Below are positions 52,447 to 61,402 of a stretch of DNA of 64,000 bases, piece by piece. Each line of letters starts with the position of its first letter. Position 1 is the first letter of the stretch. A program made the position numbers and the translations under genes. The notes beneath the pieces were generated by a model. The model saw only the letters and a list, made by a program, of their open reading frames with translations. It made no database searches and was not told the origin of the DNA. Source of the DNA: Falsiroseomonas ponticola (GTDB lineage: Bacteria > Pseudomonadota > Alphaproteobacteria > Acetobacterales > Acetobacteraceae); NCBI RefSeq assembly GCF_016805305.1, contig NZ_JAERQN010000004.1, positions 248,001 to 312,000 on the forward strand, read 5' to 3'.

Positions 52447-53291
52447 TCCGGGCGGCCGCCCACCACCACCGGCCGGTCGGGATCGGCGATCCAGGCGGAC
52501 CAGGATCCCGGATACATCGCGGCCTCCACCCCGATGGAGGCCAGCACCGCCACCGCATGCGCGGCCGAGATGCCCGCGCCGCAGGAAACCCCCACCGGCC
52601 GGCTGCCATCCGCCCCCAGCGCGGCATAGAGGTGCCGCAGCGTCTCCGCCTCCGCGAAGGTGCCGGCCTCGGTCAGGTTGTCGATGGCGGGCGCGCTGAC
52701 CGATCCCGGGATATGCCCGCGCCGCGGCTGCCCCGGCGCGACCGTGGCGCCGATGTAGTTGGGCCGCACGCGCGAATCGAGCAGCACCCCCTCCCGCGCC
52801 AGCCGCGCCGCACCATCAGCGTCCAGCACGCCGAGATGGCCTGGCGACAGCACCACATCCCCGGGCGCCGGATCACCGGGCGAGGTCACGGTGGAAAGCC
52901 CCGCCCCCTGCCAGGAAGCGAAGCCGCCATCCAGCAGCCGCACATCCGCAATCCCCGCCCAGCGCAGCACCCACCAGCCCCGCCCAGCCACCAGGCAGCG
53001 GTCATGGTCATAGACCACCACGGCATCCCCCTGGCGGATGCCCCAGCGCCGCGCGGCTTGCTGCAGCGCCCCGATCTCCGGCAGCGGCCGGCTTCCCTTG
53101 GTGCCGCCGCCGGGGGAGGCCAGTTCGGTCGGCAGATCCACATCGATGGCGCCCGGTATCCGCGGCGCCGCTTCCATCTCCGCCGTCCTGGGATTGCGGA
53201 CGCACAGCACCACCGGCGGCCGCGCCCCCTGCAGGGCCGCCGCCAGCGCAGTCGCGGTGATGAAAACCTGGTCGCGGGGGTCGGTGGCCAT
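52443..53291 (-). CDS. sseA: Sulfurtransferase with two rhodanese domains (SseA-like)
   Basis: 282-aa protein with two rhodanese domains. The N-terminal one (residues 1 to about 140) is structural, ending in LLDGGFASWQGAG. The C-terminal one has the active Cys237 in VSCGAGISAA, similar to the CGSGVTA loop of 3-mercaptopyruvate sulfurtransferases. LLDSRVRPNYIG and RGHIPGSVSAPAIDNL are usual for SseA. I chose the ATG at 53291; the open frame continues upstream only as a shadow of the divergent transporter gene. First gene of a two-gene sulfur operon with the C-S lyase. Confidence 0.93.
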   Translation of the reverse strand: MATDPRDQVFITATALAAALQGARPPVVLCVRNPRTAEMEAAPRIPGAIDVDLPTELASPGGGTKGSRPLPEIGALQQAARRWGIRQGDAVVVYDHDRCLVAGRGWWVLRWAGIADVRLLDGGFASWQGAGLSTVTSPGDPAPGDVVLSPGHLGVLDADGAARLAREGVLLDSRVRPNYIGATVAPGQPRRGHIPGSVSAPAIDNLTEAGTFAEAETLRHLYAALGADGSRPVGVSCGAGISAAHAVAVLASIGVEAAMYPGSWSAWIADPDRPVVVGGRPE

Positions 53292-53363
53292 GGAGTCTCC
53301 GGAGCATTGCGGCGCCGCGCATCCTGCCCCGCGCAGGCCGTGGTTGCGAAGCGGGGGGCGGCA

Positions 53364-54695
53364 ATGCTCCCCTGGGCCATGCCTGATCCCTCCCCTGGCG
53401 CGCTGTCGCTGCTGCGCCAGACGCCCTTCGCGCTCTTCCTCGGCTCCCGGATCATCTCGGCCATGGCCGTGCAGGTGCAGGTCGTGGCCGTGGGCTGGCA
53501 GGTCTATGACCTGACGGACAGCGCCTTCGCCCTCGGCCTGGTCGGGCTGGTGCAGTTCCTGCCCGTGCTGCTGCTGACGCCCCTGACCGGGGAGGTCGCG
53601 GACCGCTTCGATCGCCGCCTGGTCGTCGGCATCTGCCGGGCGCTCACCGGCCTGGCCGCGCTGGCGTTGACGCTGGCCAGCCATGGCGGCTGGGTGACCA
53701 GCTCCACCATCTTCGCCTTCGTGGCCGTCATCGGCGCGACGCGGGGCTTCGAGATGCCGGCCCAGCAGGCGCTGCTGGCCGGCGTGGTGCGGGCGCCCGA
53801 CATGGCGCGCGCCACCGCCCTCTCCTCCTCCGCCAGCCAGGCGGCCACCATCGCGGGGCCGGCGGCGGGCGGCTTCCTCTACGCGCTGGGCGGGCCGGAG
53901 ATCGCCTATGGCACGGCGGCGGGCGGCTTCCTGCTCGCCGCCCTCATGGCCTTCGCCATCCGCACCGCGCCCCGCCAGGGCATCCGCGGCCGCGTGACGA
54001 TGGAGAACCTGCTCTCCGGCCTCGTCTTCGTCCGCACCCGCCCCGTTCTGCTCGGCGCCGTCTCGCTCGACATGGTGGCGGTGCTGCTGGGCGGTGCGGC
54101 GGCGCTGCTGCCGATCTATGCGCGGGACATATTGCAGACCGGGCCCTGGGGCCTCGGCATCCTGCGTGCAGCCCCGGCCGTGGGCGCGCTCGGCATGTCG
54201 CTGGTGCTGGCCTGGGTGCCGCTCGGCCGCAACGCGGGGCGGAAGATGTTCGCGGGCGTCATACTGTTCGGCGTCGCGACGGTGGTCTTCGGCTTCTCCA
54301 CCAACCTCTGGCTCTCCGCTAGCGCGCTGGCGCTGATCGGCATGGGGGATGTCGTCAGCGTCGTGGTGCGGCAGACGCTCGTGCAGTTGGCAACGCCCGA
54401 TGAGATGCGCGGCCGCGTCGCCGCGGTGAATTCGCTGTTCATCGGCGCCTCCAACCAGCTCGGCGAATTCGAATCCGGCGTCGCCGCCGCGCTGATCGGC
54501 CCCGTCGCCGCCGTGGTGCTGGGCGGCATCGGCACCGTCGCGGTCGCGCTGCTCTGGATGCGGATCTTTCCCGCGCTGAGGGACATCGACCGGCTGGAGG
54601 ACATCACGCCGGACAGCGAGACCGCGCGCCGGCGATCCGCAACCGGCAAGCCCGCGATGCCGTCGTCAGGAACAGCGAAAAGCACGTTGCAATAG
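53364..54695 (+). CDS. MFS transporter (DHA3/EntS-like exporter)
   Basis: 443-aa membrane protein with about twelve helices. The loop between helices 2 and 3 reads GEVADRFDRRLVVGICRA, the MFS motif A. ATRGFEMPAQQALLAGVV and TALSSSASQAATIAGPAAGG are typical of the EntS/DHA3 (MFS_3) group of drug or siderophore exporters. The last 45 residues are a polar cytoplasmic tail. The ATG at 53364 has a G-run upstream; the ATG at 53379 (MPDPSPG) is equally plausible. It diverges from the sulfurtransferase operon across 72 nt. Substrate unknown. Confidence 0.92.
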   Translation: MLPWAMPDPSPGALSLLRQTPFALFLGSRIISAMAVQVQVVAVGWQVYDLTDSAFALGLVGLVQFLPVLLLTPLTGEVADRFDRRLVVGICRALTGLAALALTLASHGGWVTSSTIFAFVAVIGATRGFEMPAQQALLAGVVRAPDMARATALSSSASQAATIAGPAAGGFLYALGGPEIAYGTAAGGFLLAALMAFAIRTAPRQGIRGRVTMENLLSGLVFVRTRPVLLGAVSLDMVAVLLGGAAALLPIYARDILQTGPWGLGILRAAPAVGALGMSLVLAWVPLGRNAGRKMFAGVILFGVATVVFGFSTNLWLSASALALIGMGDVVSVVVRQTLVQLATPDEMRGRVAAVNSLFIGASNQLGEFESGVAAALIGPVAAVVLGGIGTVAVALLWMRIFPALRDIDRLEDITPDSETARRRSATGKPAMPSSGTAKSTLQ

Positions 54696-54801
54696 TCCCA
54701 CCGCGTGACATGCTTTCGCCTGTCGCGACGGCTCCCACCAACCCGTCGCATTCCCGGCATCACCCTCGCGCGGTGCCGAAGGGGCTGGAGGGCTTTGCAC
54801 G

Positions 54802-56175
54802 ATGCCTGCGACGCGAAAGATCAGGCTCGGCGTCTCCATGGTCGGCATGGGGTATCACCTCGCCGCCTGGCGCCATCCCGACGCCTCCGCTGGCGGCAAC
54901 ATGGAATTGCAGCACTTCGTGAAGACGACGCAGGTGGCGGAGCGCGGGCTGCTCGACATGGCCTTCCTCGCCGATGGCGTCGGCATCCGTTTCAACGACC
55001 GTCCGCCCGGCGCGCTCAGCCACACCTGCAAGAACGTGCAGTTCGAGCCGCTGACGCTGCTTTCCGCGCTGGCCATGGTGACGGAGCGCGTGGGCCTCGT
55101 CGCCACCGCCTCCACCACCTACAACGAGCCCTATCACGTCGCGCGGAAATTCGCCTCGCTCGACCATATCAGCGGCGGGCGCGCGGGCTGGAACGTGGTG
55201 ACCAGCGCGACCGACATGGAGGCGCAGAATTTCGGGCTGGATGGCGCGCCGGCCAAGGGCGGACGCTACGACCGCGCCATCGAATTCGTCGACGTCGTGC
55301 GCGGCTTGTGGGAGTCCTGGGAGGATGATGCCTTCGTCCGGGACAAGGCGAGCGGCGTCAACTACGACCCCGCCAAGCTGCACATCCTGAACCACCAGGG
55401 CGAGCATTTCCGCGTCCGCGGGCCGCTCAATGTGCAGCGCACGCCGCAGGGCCGCCCGATCATCGTGCAGGCCGGTGCCAGCGACCAGGGACGCGAGTTG
55501 GCCGCCGCCACCGCCGATGTCGTCTACGCCGCGGCGCAGACGCTGGAGGATGCGCGCGCCTACTACCAGGATGTGAAGCGCCGCATGCCCCGCTACGGGC
55601 GCCATCCCGACCAGTTGAAGATCATGCCGGGCCTGATGGCCGTGCCCGGCCGCACGCGGCAGGAGGCGCAGGATCGCTACCAGGTGCTGCAGGAACTGGT
55701 GCAGCCCGTGGTCGGGCTCGGCGCTCTCGCCAACTACCTCGGTGATCTCTCCGACCATGACCTCGACGGCCCGCTGCCGGAGCCGAAGGACCGGCGCGAC
55801 CACAGCCGCGGCCAGATCTTCATCGACATGGCGCGGCGCAACAACCTGACGATCCGCCAGCTCTACCTCTCCATCGCCGGCGGCAACGGCCACCGCACCG
55901 TCATCGGCACGCCCGCCGATATCGTCGACGCCATGGAGGAGTGGTTCCACGGCGAGGCCGCCGATGGCTTCAACATCCTGCCGACCTGGCTGCCAGGCGG
56001 GCTCGAGGAAGTCGTGGAGATGGTGGTGCCGGAGATGCAGCGGCGCGGCCTCTACCGCACCGCCTATGAAGGCCGCACCCTGCGGGAGAATCTCGGCCTC
56101 GCCTATCCCGAACACCCCGCCGCCGCCGCCCGCCGTGCCGCCCTGTCACAAGCCCTCGGGAGTGCCGCTGAATGA
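54802..56175 (+). CDS. LLM-class FMN-dependent monooxygenase (NtaA/SnaA/DszA family)
   Basis: 457-aa flavin monooxygenase of the bacterial luciferase fold, in the group of nitrilotriacetate, dibenzothiophene-sulfone and pristinamycin monooxygenases. Motifs are FLADGVGIRF, TASTTYNEPYHVARKFASLD, HISGGRAGWNVVTSATDMEA, in part, and RGPLNVQRTPQGRPIIVQAG. It needs reduced FMN from a separate reductase, not encoded nearby. GGAGGG lies before the ATG. It overlaps the orphan binding-protein gene by 4 nt. Its paralogue is two genes downstream. Likely job: oxidative C-S or C-N cleavage of an imported compound. Confidence 0.94.
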   Translation: MPATRKIRLGVSMVGMGYHLAAWRHPDASAGGNMELQHFVKTTQVAERGLLDMAFLADGVGIRFNDRPPGALSHTCKNVQFEPLTLLSALAMVTERVGLVATASTTYNEPYHVARKFASLDHISGGRAGWNVVTSATDMEAQNFGLDGAPAKGGRYDRAIEFVDVVRGLWESWEDDAFVRDKASGVNYDPAKLHILNHQGEHFRVRGPLNVQRTPQGRPIIVQAGASDQGRELAAATADVVYAAAQTLEDARAYYQDVKRRMPRYGRHPDQLKIMPGLMAVPGRTRQEAQDRYQVLQELVQPVVGLGALANYLGDLSDHDLDGPLPEPKDRRDHSRGQIFIDMARRNNLTIRQLYLSIAGGNGHRTVIGTPADIVDAMEEWFHGEAADGFNILPTWLPGGLEEVVEMVVPEMQRRGLYRTAYEGRTLRENLGLAYPEHPAAAARRAALSQALGSAAE

Positions 56176-57752
56176 TCCGTCCGACGCTCGCCCTGCTCCT
56201 GGCCCTTGGCACCGCGCTGCCCGCAGGCGCCCAGACGCTGCGCATCGGCATGAAGGCCGCGATCGACGGATCGGACCCGCACCAATCCTACAGCCCCAAC
56301 CGCAACGTGCAGATGCACGTCTATGAATCGCTGGTGGAGCAGGATCCCAACATGCAGGCCCTGCCGGGGCTCGCGGAATCCTGGCGCGTGGTGGACGACA
56401 GCACCTGGGAATTCAAGCTGCGGCCTGGTGCCACCTTCCATGACGGGACGCCGCTCCGCGCCGCCGACATCGCCTTCTCCTTCGCGCGCGCCGGCGATGC
56501 GCGGGGCCTTCGCACCTACAGCGCGCAGATGCGCGCGGTGACGGGGGTGGAGGAGGTGGATGCGCGCACCATCCGCATCCGCACCAACGGCCCCTCGCCG
56601 CTGCTGCCCTACAACCTCGCCTCCATCATGATCGTCTCCGCCGCCGCGGTGGGGGAGAATGCGACGGAGGATGACTTCAACGGCGGCCGCGCCGCCATCG
56701 GCACCGGCCCCTATCGCTGGGTGCGCTTCAACCGCGGCGCCGACGTCACGATCGAACGCGTGCAGCGCCCCTCCGGCCGCCCAGCCGAGCCCTGGGAGCG
56801 GGTGGTCTTCCGCTTCATCCCGAATGACAGCGCGCGCGTCTCCGCACTCCTCGCCAATGATGTCGATGTGGTGGATGCGGTGCCGCCGGCGCTCTATGGC
56901 CGCGTGCGGACCGATGCGCGCTCGCGCCTCGTCACCTCCACCTCCGGCTTCAACTTCTACATGTACATCGACAGCGGACGCGAACGCTCGCCCTTCGTCA
57001 CCACGACGGAAGGCCAGCCGCTGGACCGCAACCCGCTGCAGGACCGCCGCGTGCGCCTTGCCCTCTCCCACGCGCTGAACCGAACGGCGCTGGCGGAGCG
57101 CGCGATGGAAGGCGGCGCGGAGCCCGCGGGCCAGATCGCGCCGGCGGGCTTCATCGGCCATGTGCCGGACCTGCCGATCCCCGCCTTCGACCCCGCCCGC
57201 GCCCGCGCCCTGCTGGCGGAGGCCGGCTACCCCAACGGCTTCGGCCTGACCATCCACTGCACCGGGGACCGCTTCGCCGGCGATGCGCGCAGCTGCCAGG
57301 CGATCGGCCAGATGCTGACCGCGATCGGCATCAGGACGGAGGTGGAGGCCCTGCCCTCGGCCATCTTCTTCCGCCGCGCCAATCGCAACCCCGCCAATGG
57401 CGGCCCGGAATTCTCCGTCTCGCTCTCCATGTTCTTCACCACGACGGGCGCGGCGCCGGAAGGGATGAGCACGATCCTCCGCACCTACAACGCGCAGCTC
57501 AGCCACGGCGCCTCCAACCGCGGCCGCTATTCGGATGCGAATCTCGACCGCCTGCTCGCCGCCATCGAGACCACGCTCGACGATACGCGGCGCGAGGCGC
57601 TGACGCAGGAAGCCGTGCGCTACGCCATGCAGGAGGCGGCCATCGTGCCGGTCTTCTTCGTCCGCTCCGCCTGGGGCACGGCGCGCAACATCACCCTGAC
57701 CCCGCGCGGGGACCAGTACACCATGGCGACCGGCATCCGCATCGCCCGCTGA
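56172..57752 (+). CDS. ABC transporter substrate-binding protein family 5, orphan
   Basis: 526-aa periplasmic binding protein with a Sec signal (MIRPTLALLLALGTALPAGA, cut after AGA). Family 5 features are VYESLVEQDPNMQALPGLAE, FKLRPGATFHDGTPLRAADI, and AIGTGPYRWVRFNRG. It lies between two flavin monooxygenase genes, overlapping the first by 4 nt and 16 nt before the second, but no permease or ATPase gene is in this operon. It could use the permease/ATPase encoded at 12294-16035, or one outside the window. It presumably captures the monooxygenase substrate. Confidence 0.93.
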   Translation: MIRPTLALLLALGTALPAGAQTLRIGMKAAIDGSDPHQSYSPNRNVQMHVYESLVEQDPNMQALPGLAESWRVVDDSTWEFKLRPGATFHDGTPLRAADIAFSFARAGDARGLRTYSAQMRAVTGVEEVDARTIRIRTNGPSPLLPYNLASIMIVSAAAVGENATEDDFNGGRAAIGTGPYRWVRFNRGADVTIERVQRPSGRPAEPWERVVFRFIPNDSARVSALLANDVDVVDAVPPALYGRVRTDARSRLVTSTSGFNFYMYIDSGRERSPFVTTTEGQPLDRNPLQDRRVRLALSHALNRTALAERAMEGGAEPAGQIAPAGFIGHVPDLPIPAFDPARARALLAEAGYPNGFGLTIHCTGDRFAGDARSCQAIGQMLTAIGIRTEVEALPSAIFFRRANRNPANGGPEFSVSLSMFFTTTGAAPEGMSTILRTYNAQLSHGASNRGRYSDANLDRLLAAIETTLDDTRREALTQEAVRYAMQEAAIVPVFFVRSAWGTARNITLTPRGDQYTMATGIRIAR

Positions 57753-57768
57753 ACGGACCATCCGCATC

Positions 57769-59130
57769 ATGACCACCAAGAAGAAACAGCTGAAGCTCGG
57801 CGCCTTCCTCAGCGTGCCGGGCAACCACCTGGCGGGCTGGCGCCACCCCGATGCCGTGCCCGAATACGACATGGATTTCGCGCTCTACATGCGCCTGGCC
57901 CAGACGGCGGAGCGCGCGCTCTACGACACCATCTTCTTCCAGGACACGGTCGCGGTCGGCGGCAGTGATGCGCTGAAGGCCGGCGACCTGACGCGCACGC
58001 GGCTGTCGCGCATCGTCAAGCTGGAACCCACCGCCACGCTCGCGGCGCTGGCCGTCGGCACGAAGAACATCGGCCTGATCGCCACGGCGACGACGACCTT
58101 CAACGAGCCCTACAACATCGCCCGCCGCTTCTCGACCATCGACCACATCAGCGGCGGCCGCTGCGGCTGGAACCTGGTGACCTCCCAGATCGAGGACGAG
58201 GCCGGCAACTTCAACCTCGACACCCATGTGGACCACGCGCTGCGCTACGAACGCGCGATCGAGTTCTATGAGGTCGTCGCCGGGCTCTGGGATTCCTGGG
58301 AACACGACGCCTTCCTGCGGGACAAGGAAAGCGGCGTCTGGTTCGACCGGGAGAAGATGCATTTCCTCGACCACCACGGGAAGTACTTCAACGTGCGCGG
58401 CCCGCTGAACTCGCCGCGCACGCCGCAGGGAAGGCCCGTGGTGGCGCAGGCCGGCTCCTCCGAACCGGGCCGCGAACTCGCCGCCCGCACCGCCGACATC
58501 GTCTTCACCGCGCAGACGGAGCTGGAGGCCGCGCGCGAGTTCTTCGCCGATGTGAAGGGCCGCACCGCCCGCTACGGCCGCACGCCGGACGACATCAAGA
58601 TCATGCCCGGCATCACCCCCGTCATCGGCCGCACGATGGAGGAGGCGCAGGAGAAGTACGACGCCCTGCAGGCGCTGCTGCCGGACGATGTGGCGCTGGC
58701 CGCGCTGGCCCGCTTCACCCGCGGCATCGACATCTTCAGCTATGATCTGAACGGCCCGATGCCGGACCTGCCGGAGGCCAATTCCGCCAAGTCGCGCCAG
58801 AAGCTGATCATGGACATGGCGAAGAAGCACAACATGACGCTGCGCCAGGTCGCGCGCTCCGTCTCCGCCGCGCAGGGGCATCGCGTGCTGGTCGGCACCG
58901 TGGGCTACATCGCCGACCAGATGCAGGAATGGCTGGAAGCCGATGCCTGCGACGGCTTCAACGTGATCTGCAACTACTACCCCGGGCCCTTCGACGATTT
59001 CGCCAACCAGGTGATCCCGGAACTGCAGCGGCGCGGCATCTTCCGCACGGCCTATGAGGGCAGCACGCTGCGGGAGAATCTCGGCCTGCGCGTGCCGGAG
59101 AACCGCTACACCGCCGCGCGGCGGGGCTAG
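57769..59130 (+). CDS. LLM-class FMN-dependent monooxygenase (NtaA/SnaA/DszA family)
   Basis: 453-aa paralogue of the enzyme at 54802-56175. The N-terminus is LKLGAFLSVPGNHLAGWRHP, then FFQDTVAVGG, TATTTFNEPYNIARRFSTID, HISGGRCGWNLVTSQ and RGPLNSPRTPQGRPVVAQAG. Both share a C-terminal motif, RRGxxRTAYEGxTLRENLGL, but differ in the substrate-side loops, so they may catalyse successive steps or act on related compounds. It shares the CTAG at its stop with the convergent small gene. The required flavin reductase is not in the window. Confidence 0.94.
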   Translation: MTTKKKQLKLGAFLSVPGNHLAGWRHPDAVPEYDMDFALYMRLAQTAERALYDTIFFQDTVAVGGSDALKAGDLTRTRLSRIVKLEPTATLAALAVGTKNIGLIATATTTFNEPYNIARRFSTIDHISGGRCGWNLVTSQIEDEAGNFNLDTHVDHALRYERAIEFYEVVAGLWDSWEHDAFLRDKESGVWFDREKMHFLDHHGKYFNVRGPLNSPRTPQGRPVVAQAGSSEPGRELAARTADIVFTAQTELEAAREFFADVKGRTARYGRTPDDIKIMPGITPVIGRTMEEAQEKYDALQALLPDDVALAALARFTRGIDIFSYDLNGPMPDLPEANSAKSRQKLIMDMAKKHNMTLRQVARSVSAAQGHRVLVGTVGYIADQMQEWLEADACDGFNVICNYYPGPFDDFANQVIPELQRRGIFRTAYEGSTLRENLGLRVPENRYTAARRG

Positions 59131-59447
59131 ATCCCGGCGCGCCGCCGGGCGCGCCGCATCAGCCAGCCCGCGACACCAGGCGCCTTGTCGATGAGGTCGC
59201 TGAGCGCCTTCCGCTCGGCCTCCGCCTTGGCCCGCGCCGCGGCAGCTTCCAGCGCCTGGCCGCGCGCCACCAGCCGCGCCTCATCCATCTCGGCCATGCG
59301 GCGCTTCATATAGGCATCCGCGCCCTCGGCCTCGATCCGCCGGAGCTTCGCCTCCAGGGACTCGATCGCCTGGCACAGGGCATCGACATCGGCCGTGGCG
59401 GCGGGTTTCGGGCTGCGGATCGGGGGCTTCTGGCGACGCCGGCTCAT
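59127..59447 (-). CDS. Hypothetical coiled-coil protein
   Basis: 106-aa protein of unknown function. A basic head (MSRRRQKPPIRSPKP) is followed by a long coiled-coil from about residue 22 to 85 (ALCQAIESLEAKLRRIEAEG, then ARGQALEAAAARAKAEAERK), ending in a basic stretch WLMRRARRRAGI that could touch membrane or nucleic acid. No known domain is recognised. It lies downstream of the tRNA gene on the same strand and its TAG overlaps the stop of the convergent monooxygenase gene by 4 nt. Confidence 0.7.
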   Translation of the reverse strand: MSRRRQKPPIRSPKPAATADVDALCQAIESLEAKLRRIEAEGADAYMKRRMAEMDEARLVARGQALEAAAARAKAEAERKALSDLIDKAPGVAGWLMRRARRRAGI

Positions 59448-59510
59448 GGCTTCCTCCCGCGCCGCCTCGCGGCGGAACGCACTGGAAGTGGGGTGGGGAA
59501 GGCGTTGGCG

Positions 59511-59525
59511 CCCCTGCGAAAGGGG
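59511..59525 (-). terminator. Short hairpin just after tRNA-Glu
   Basis: CCCCT-GCGAA-AGGGG forms a 5-bp stem starting three nucleotides after the tRNA 3' end. It could be a weak terminator or a processing signal; no T-run follows on the minus strand. Confidence 0.3.
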
Positions 59526-59527
59526 TA

Positions 59528-59600
59528 TGCCCCGTACGGGATTCGAACCCGTGTTACAGCCTTGAAAGGGCCGTGTCCTAGGCCTCTAGACGAACGGGAC
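59528..59600 (-). tRNA. tRNA-Glu (anticodon UUC)
   Basis: A 73-nt cloverleaf is readable on the minus strand. The acceptor stem GTCCCGT pairs with ACGGGGC (one G-U at the second pair), discriminator A, with no encoded CCA. The anticodon loop is CTTTCAA, giving UUC for glutamate. The T-loop is TTCGAAT on a 5-bp ACGGG/CCCGT stem. Sequence is close to other alphaproteobacterial tRNA-Glu genes. Nothing suggests use as an integration site: no duplicated 3' end or integrase is nearby. Confidence 0.95.
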
Positions 59601-59641
59601 AGCCGGAGGTGGTGGGCGTATGGCCGCGCCCGGGCGACCGG

Positions 59642-60721
59642 TCAAGTCCCAGGCACGCCCAATCGGGTGCGAAGCGCCGCCCAGCGCGCCAGCCCCGGCG
59701 CCCAGCCTGCCAGCAGCGCCACCGCCCCCGGCCCGCGGGCCAGCGCCCAGTCCACCAGGCCCGCCACCCGCATCCCCGGCCGCACATGCCGCCCCCAGGC
59801 CGCCTGGTGCCGCGCCGCGCCCTGCCCCGCCAGGATCATCCGCGCCGCATGGCCGCCCGATCCCAGCGCCATCGCGATTCCATCCCCGCAGAGGGAGGGG
59901 ATGACCGCCGCCTGGTCGCCGATTCGGAACAGGGACGAGGCCTCCGGCGCCACATAGCCATAGGGCACCGCCGCCACCGCCAGCGGCCGGTCCCACAGCG
60001 GCACCGCCCCCCGCAGAAGCGCCCGCGCCAGCAGGCTGCCGCCCGCCACCAGGTCGAGCAGCGCGGCGGGCTCCCGCGCCGCGGCGGCCAAGCCGGGGGT
60101 GCCCGCCGGCAGCGCCAGGCAGAGATTCGCCCCGCCCCCCGCCCGGGGCTGCAACCCGGCATAGCCGCCGCCGCAGGCCAGCACGGCGATCGCATCCCCG
60201 ATCGGCACCGCCGCCAGCGGCAGCTTCAGCCCGACCGCCCCCGCCGCCGCGCCCCGCCCCCAGCCGCGCAGCTCATGCTTGCCCGTCGCCAGCACCAGGT
60301 CCCGCGCGCCCAGCACCCGGCCATCGGCCAGGCGGAGCGACCAGTCGCCCTCCCGCCCCGTCGCCGCCGTCACCGCCACCCCGCGCTCCACCCTGGCCCC
60401 CGACGCTTCCGCCGCCGCCAGCAGGGCCTCGTCGAGCACCAGGCGCGGCAGGCTCCAGGCCGCGAAGGGCAGGCCGAACCGGCCCTCCCGCCGCCCGGCG
60501 GCGAAGATCGCGCGCCGGACCGGAACCGCGCCCAGCGCGGCCAGGTCGATGCCGAGGCCCGCCAGCGCGGCCGCGGCATCGGCGCCCAGGAATTCGCCGC
60601 AGACCTTCTCCCGCGTCGCCGGATCGCGTTCCAGCAGCAGCGGCCTGGCGCCGCCGCGGGCCAGGGTGATGGCGGCGGCGCTGCCCGCGGGGCCGCCGCC
60701 CACGATCACCACCCCCGTCAC
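59642..60721 (-). CDS. FAD-dependent oxidoreductase of the type III PKS triad
   Basis: 359-aa flavoprotein of the geranylgeranyl reductase/aromatic hydroxylase class. FAD motifs are VVIVGGGPAGSAAAITLARG at the N-terminus, the LERD end of the second strand, KVCGEFLGADA, and SLFRIGDQAAVIPSLCGDG, in which GD contacts the ribityl chain. The tail is Ala/Arg-rich and hydrophobic, perhaps membrane-associating. It overlaps the methyltransferase gene by 4 nt and is last in the operon. By analogy with Streptomyces SrsC it may hydroxylate or oxidise the polyketide made by the synthase. Confidence 0.92.
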   Translation of the reverse strand: MTGVVIVGGGPAGSAAAITLARGGARPLLLERDPATREKVCGEFLGADAAAALAGLGIDLAALGAVPVRRAIFAAGRREGRFGLPFAAWSLPRLVLDEALLAAAEASGARVERGVAVTAATGREGDWSLRLADGRVLGARDLVLATGKHELRGWGRGAAAGAVGLKLPLAAVPIGDAIAVLACGGGYAGLQPRAGGGANLCLALPAGTPGLAAAAREPAALLDLVAGGSLLARALLRGAVPLWDRPLAVAAVPYGYVAPEASSLFRIGDQAAVIPSLCGDGIAMALGSGGHAARMILAGQGAARHQAAWGRHVRPGMRVAGLVDWALARGPGAVALLAGWAPGLARWAALRTRLGVPGT

Positions 60722-61401
60722 CCGCCGCCCGGCCCTTCCACCGCCCAGCGGAAGGGCAGCACCCAGCGGGCGCGCGCCTCCACCCCCGCTTCCGCCACCA
60801 GCCGCGTCCAGTCATTCCGCTTGAAGCCGCGCGCGATGGAGATCGGGCCGTCATGGCTCACCATGGGGTGCATGCGCATCACCCGCGTCCCGGCCCAGAC
60901 CGCCGCCCAGGGAATCCAGTGGCGATGCAGGTCCAGGATCAGCCAGCGATCCCGCGCATGCCCAGGCAGCCAGCGCAGGAAGCGCACCAGCGTCGCGTCA
61001 TCCAGGTGATGCGCGAACAGCCCGCAGATCACGACATCGAAGCGCCGCCCCGGCTCCAGCTCGAACAGATCCGCCGTGATCCAGCGCGCCGGCGTGCCCC
61101 GCGCCAGGGCGTGCCGCTCCGCCCAGGGGCTGCGGTCCAGCCCCCAGAGATCCGTCGCGATGCCCCGCTTCGCCCCCCACCGCGCCACCGCCCGCAGCGC
61201 ATCCCCGCCGCCCGCGCCGACATCCAGCACGGAGATCGAATCCCGCGGACGCGCCGCCACCACCCGGTCCAGGAAGCGCAGCAGCGGCGTATAGGCGAAG
61301 GTCAGGCGGTTCAGCGTCTCCAGGTCCCGCAGCGCGGCGGCGAAATCGGCCTCGGACTGGCCGGGATCGTCCATGATCTCCCCGGCCTGGCTGCGCGGCA
61401 T
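60718..61401 (-). CDS. SAM-dependent methyltransferase of the type III PKS triad
   Basis: 227-aa class I methyltransferase. SAM motif I is SVLDVGAGGGDALRAVA; motif II is the Asp in LWGLDRSPWA; ITADLFELEP and FDVVICGLFAHHLDD follow as in phenol- and ubiquinone-type methyltransferases. The start is 1 nt after the polyketide synthase stop; an ATG at codon 10 (MDDPGQ) is an alternative. It probably O-methylates the aromatic or pyrone product, like SrsB in Streptomyces, although the sequences need not be close. Confidence 0.92.
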   Translation of the reverse strand: MPRSQAGEIMDDPGQSEADFAAALRDLETLNRLTFAYTPLLRFLDRVVAARPRDSISVLDVGAGGGDALRAVARWGAKRGIATDLWGLDRSPWAERHALARGTPARWITADLFELEPGRRFDVVICGLFAHHLDDATLVRFLRWLPGHARDRWLILDLHRHWIPWAAVWAGTRVMRMHPMVSHDGPISIARGFKRNDWTRLVAEAGVEARARWVLPFRWAVEGPGGG

Positions 61402-61402
61402 G

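Noticed and set aside
59528-59600. tRNA-Glu as integration site of a genomic island
   Set aside because: No integrase, no repeated tRNA 3' end and no change in base composition are visible on either side.
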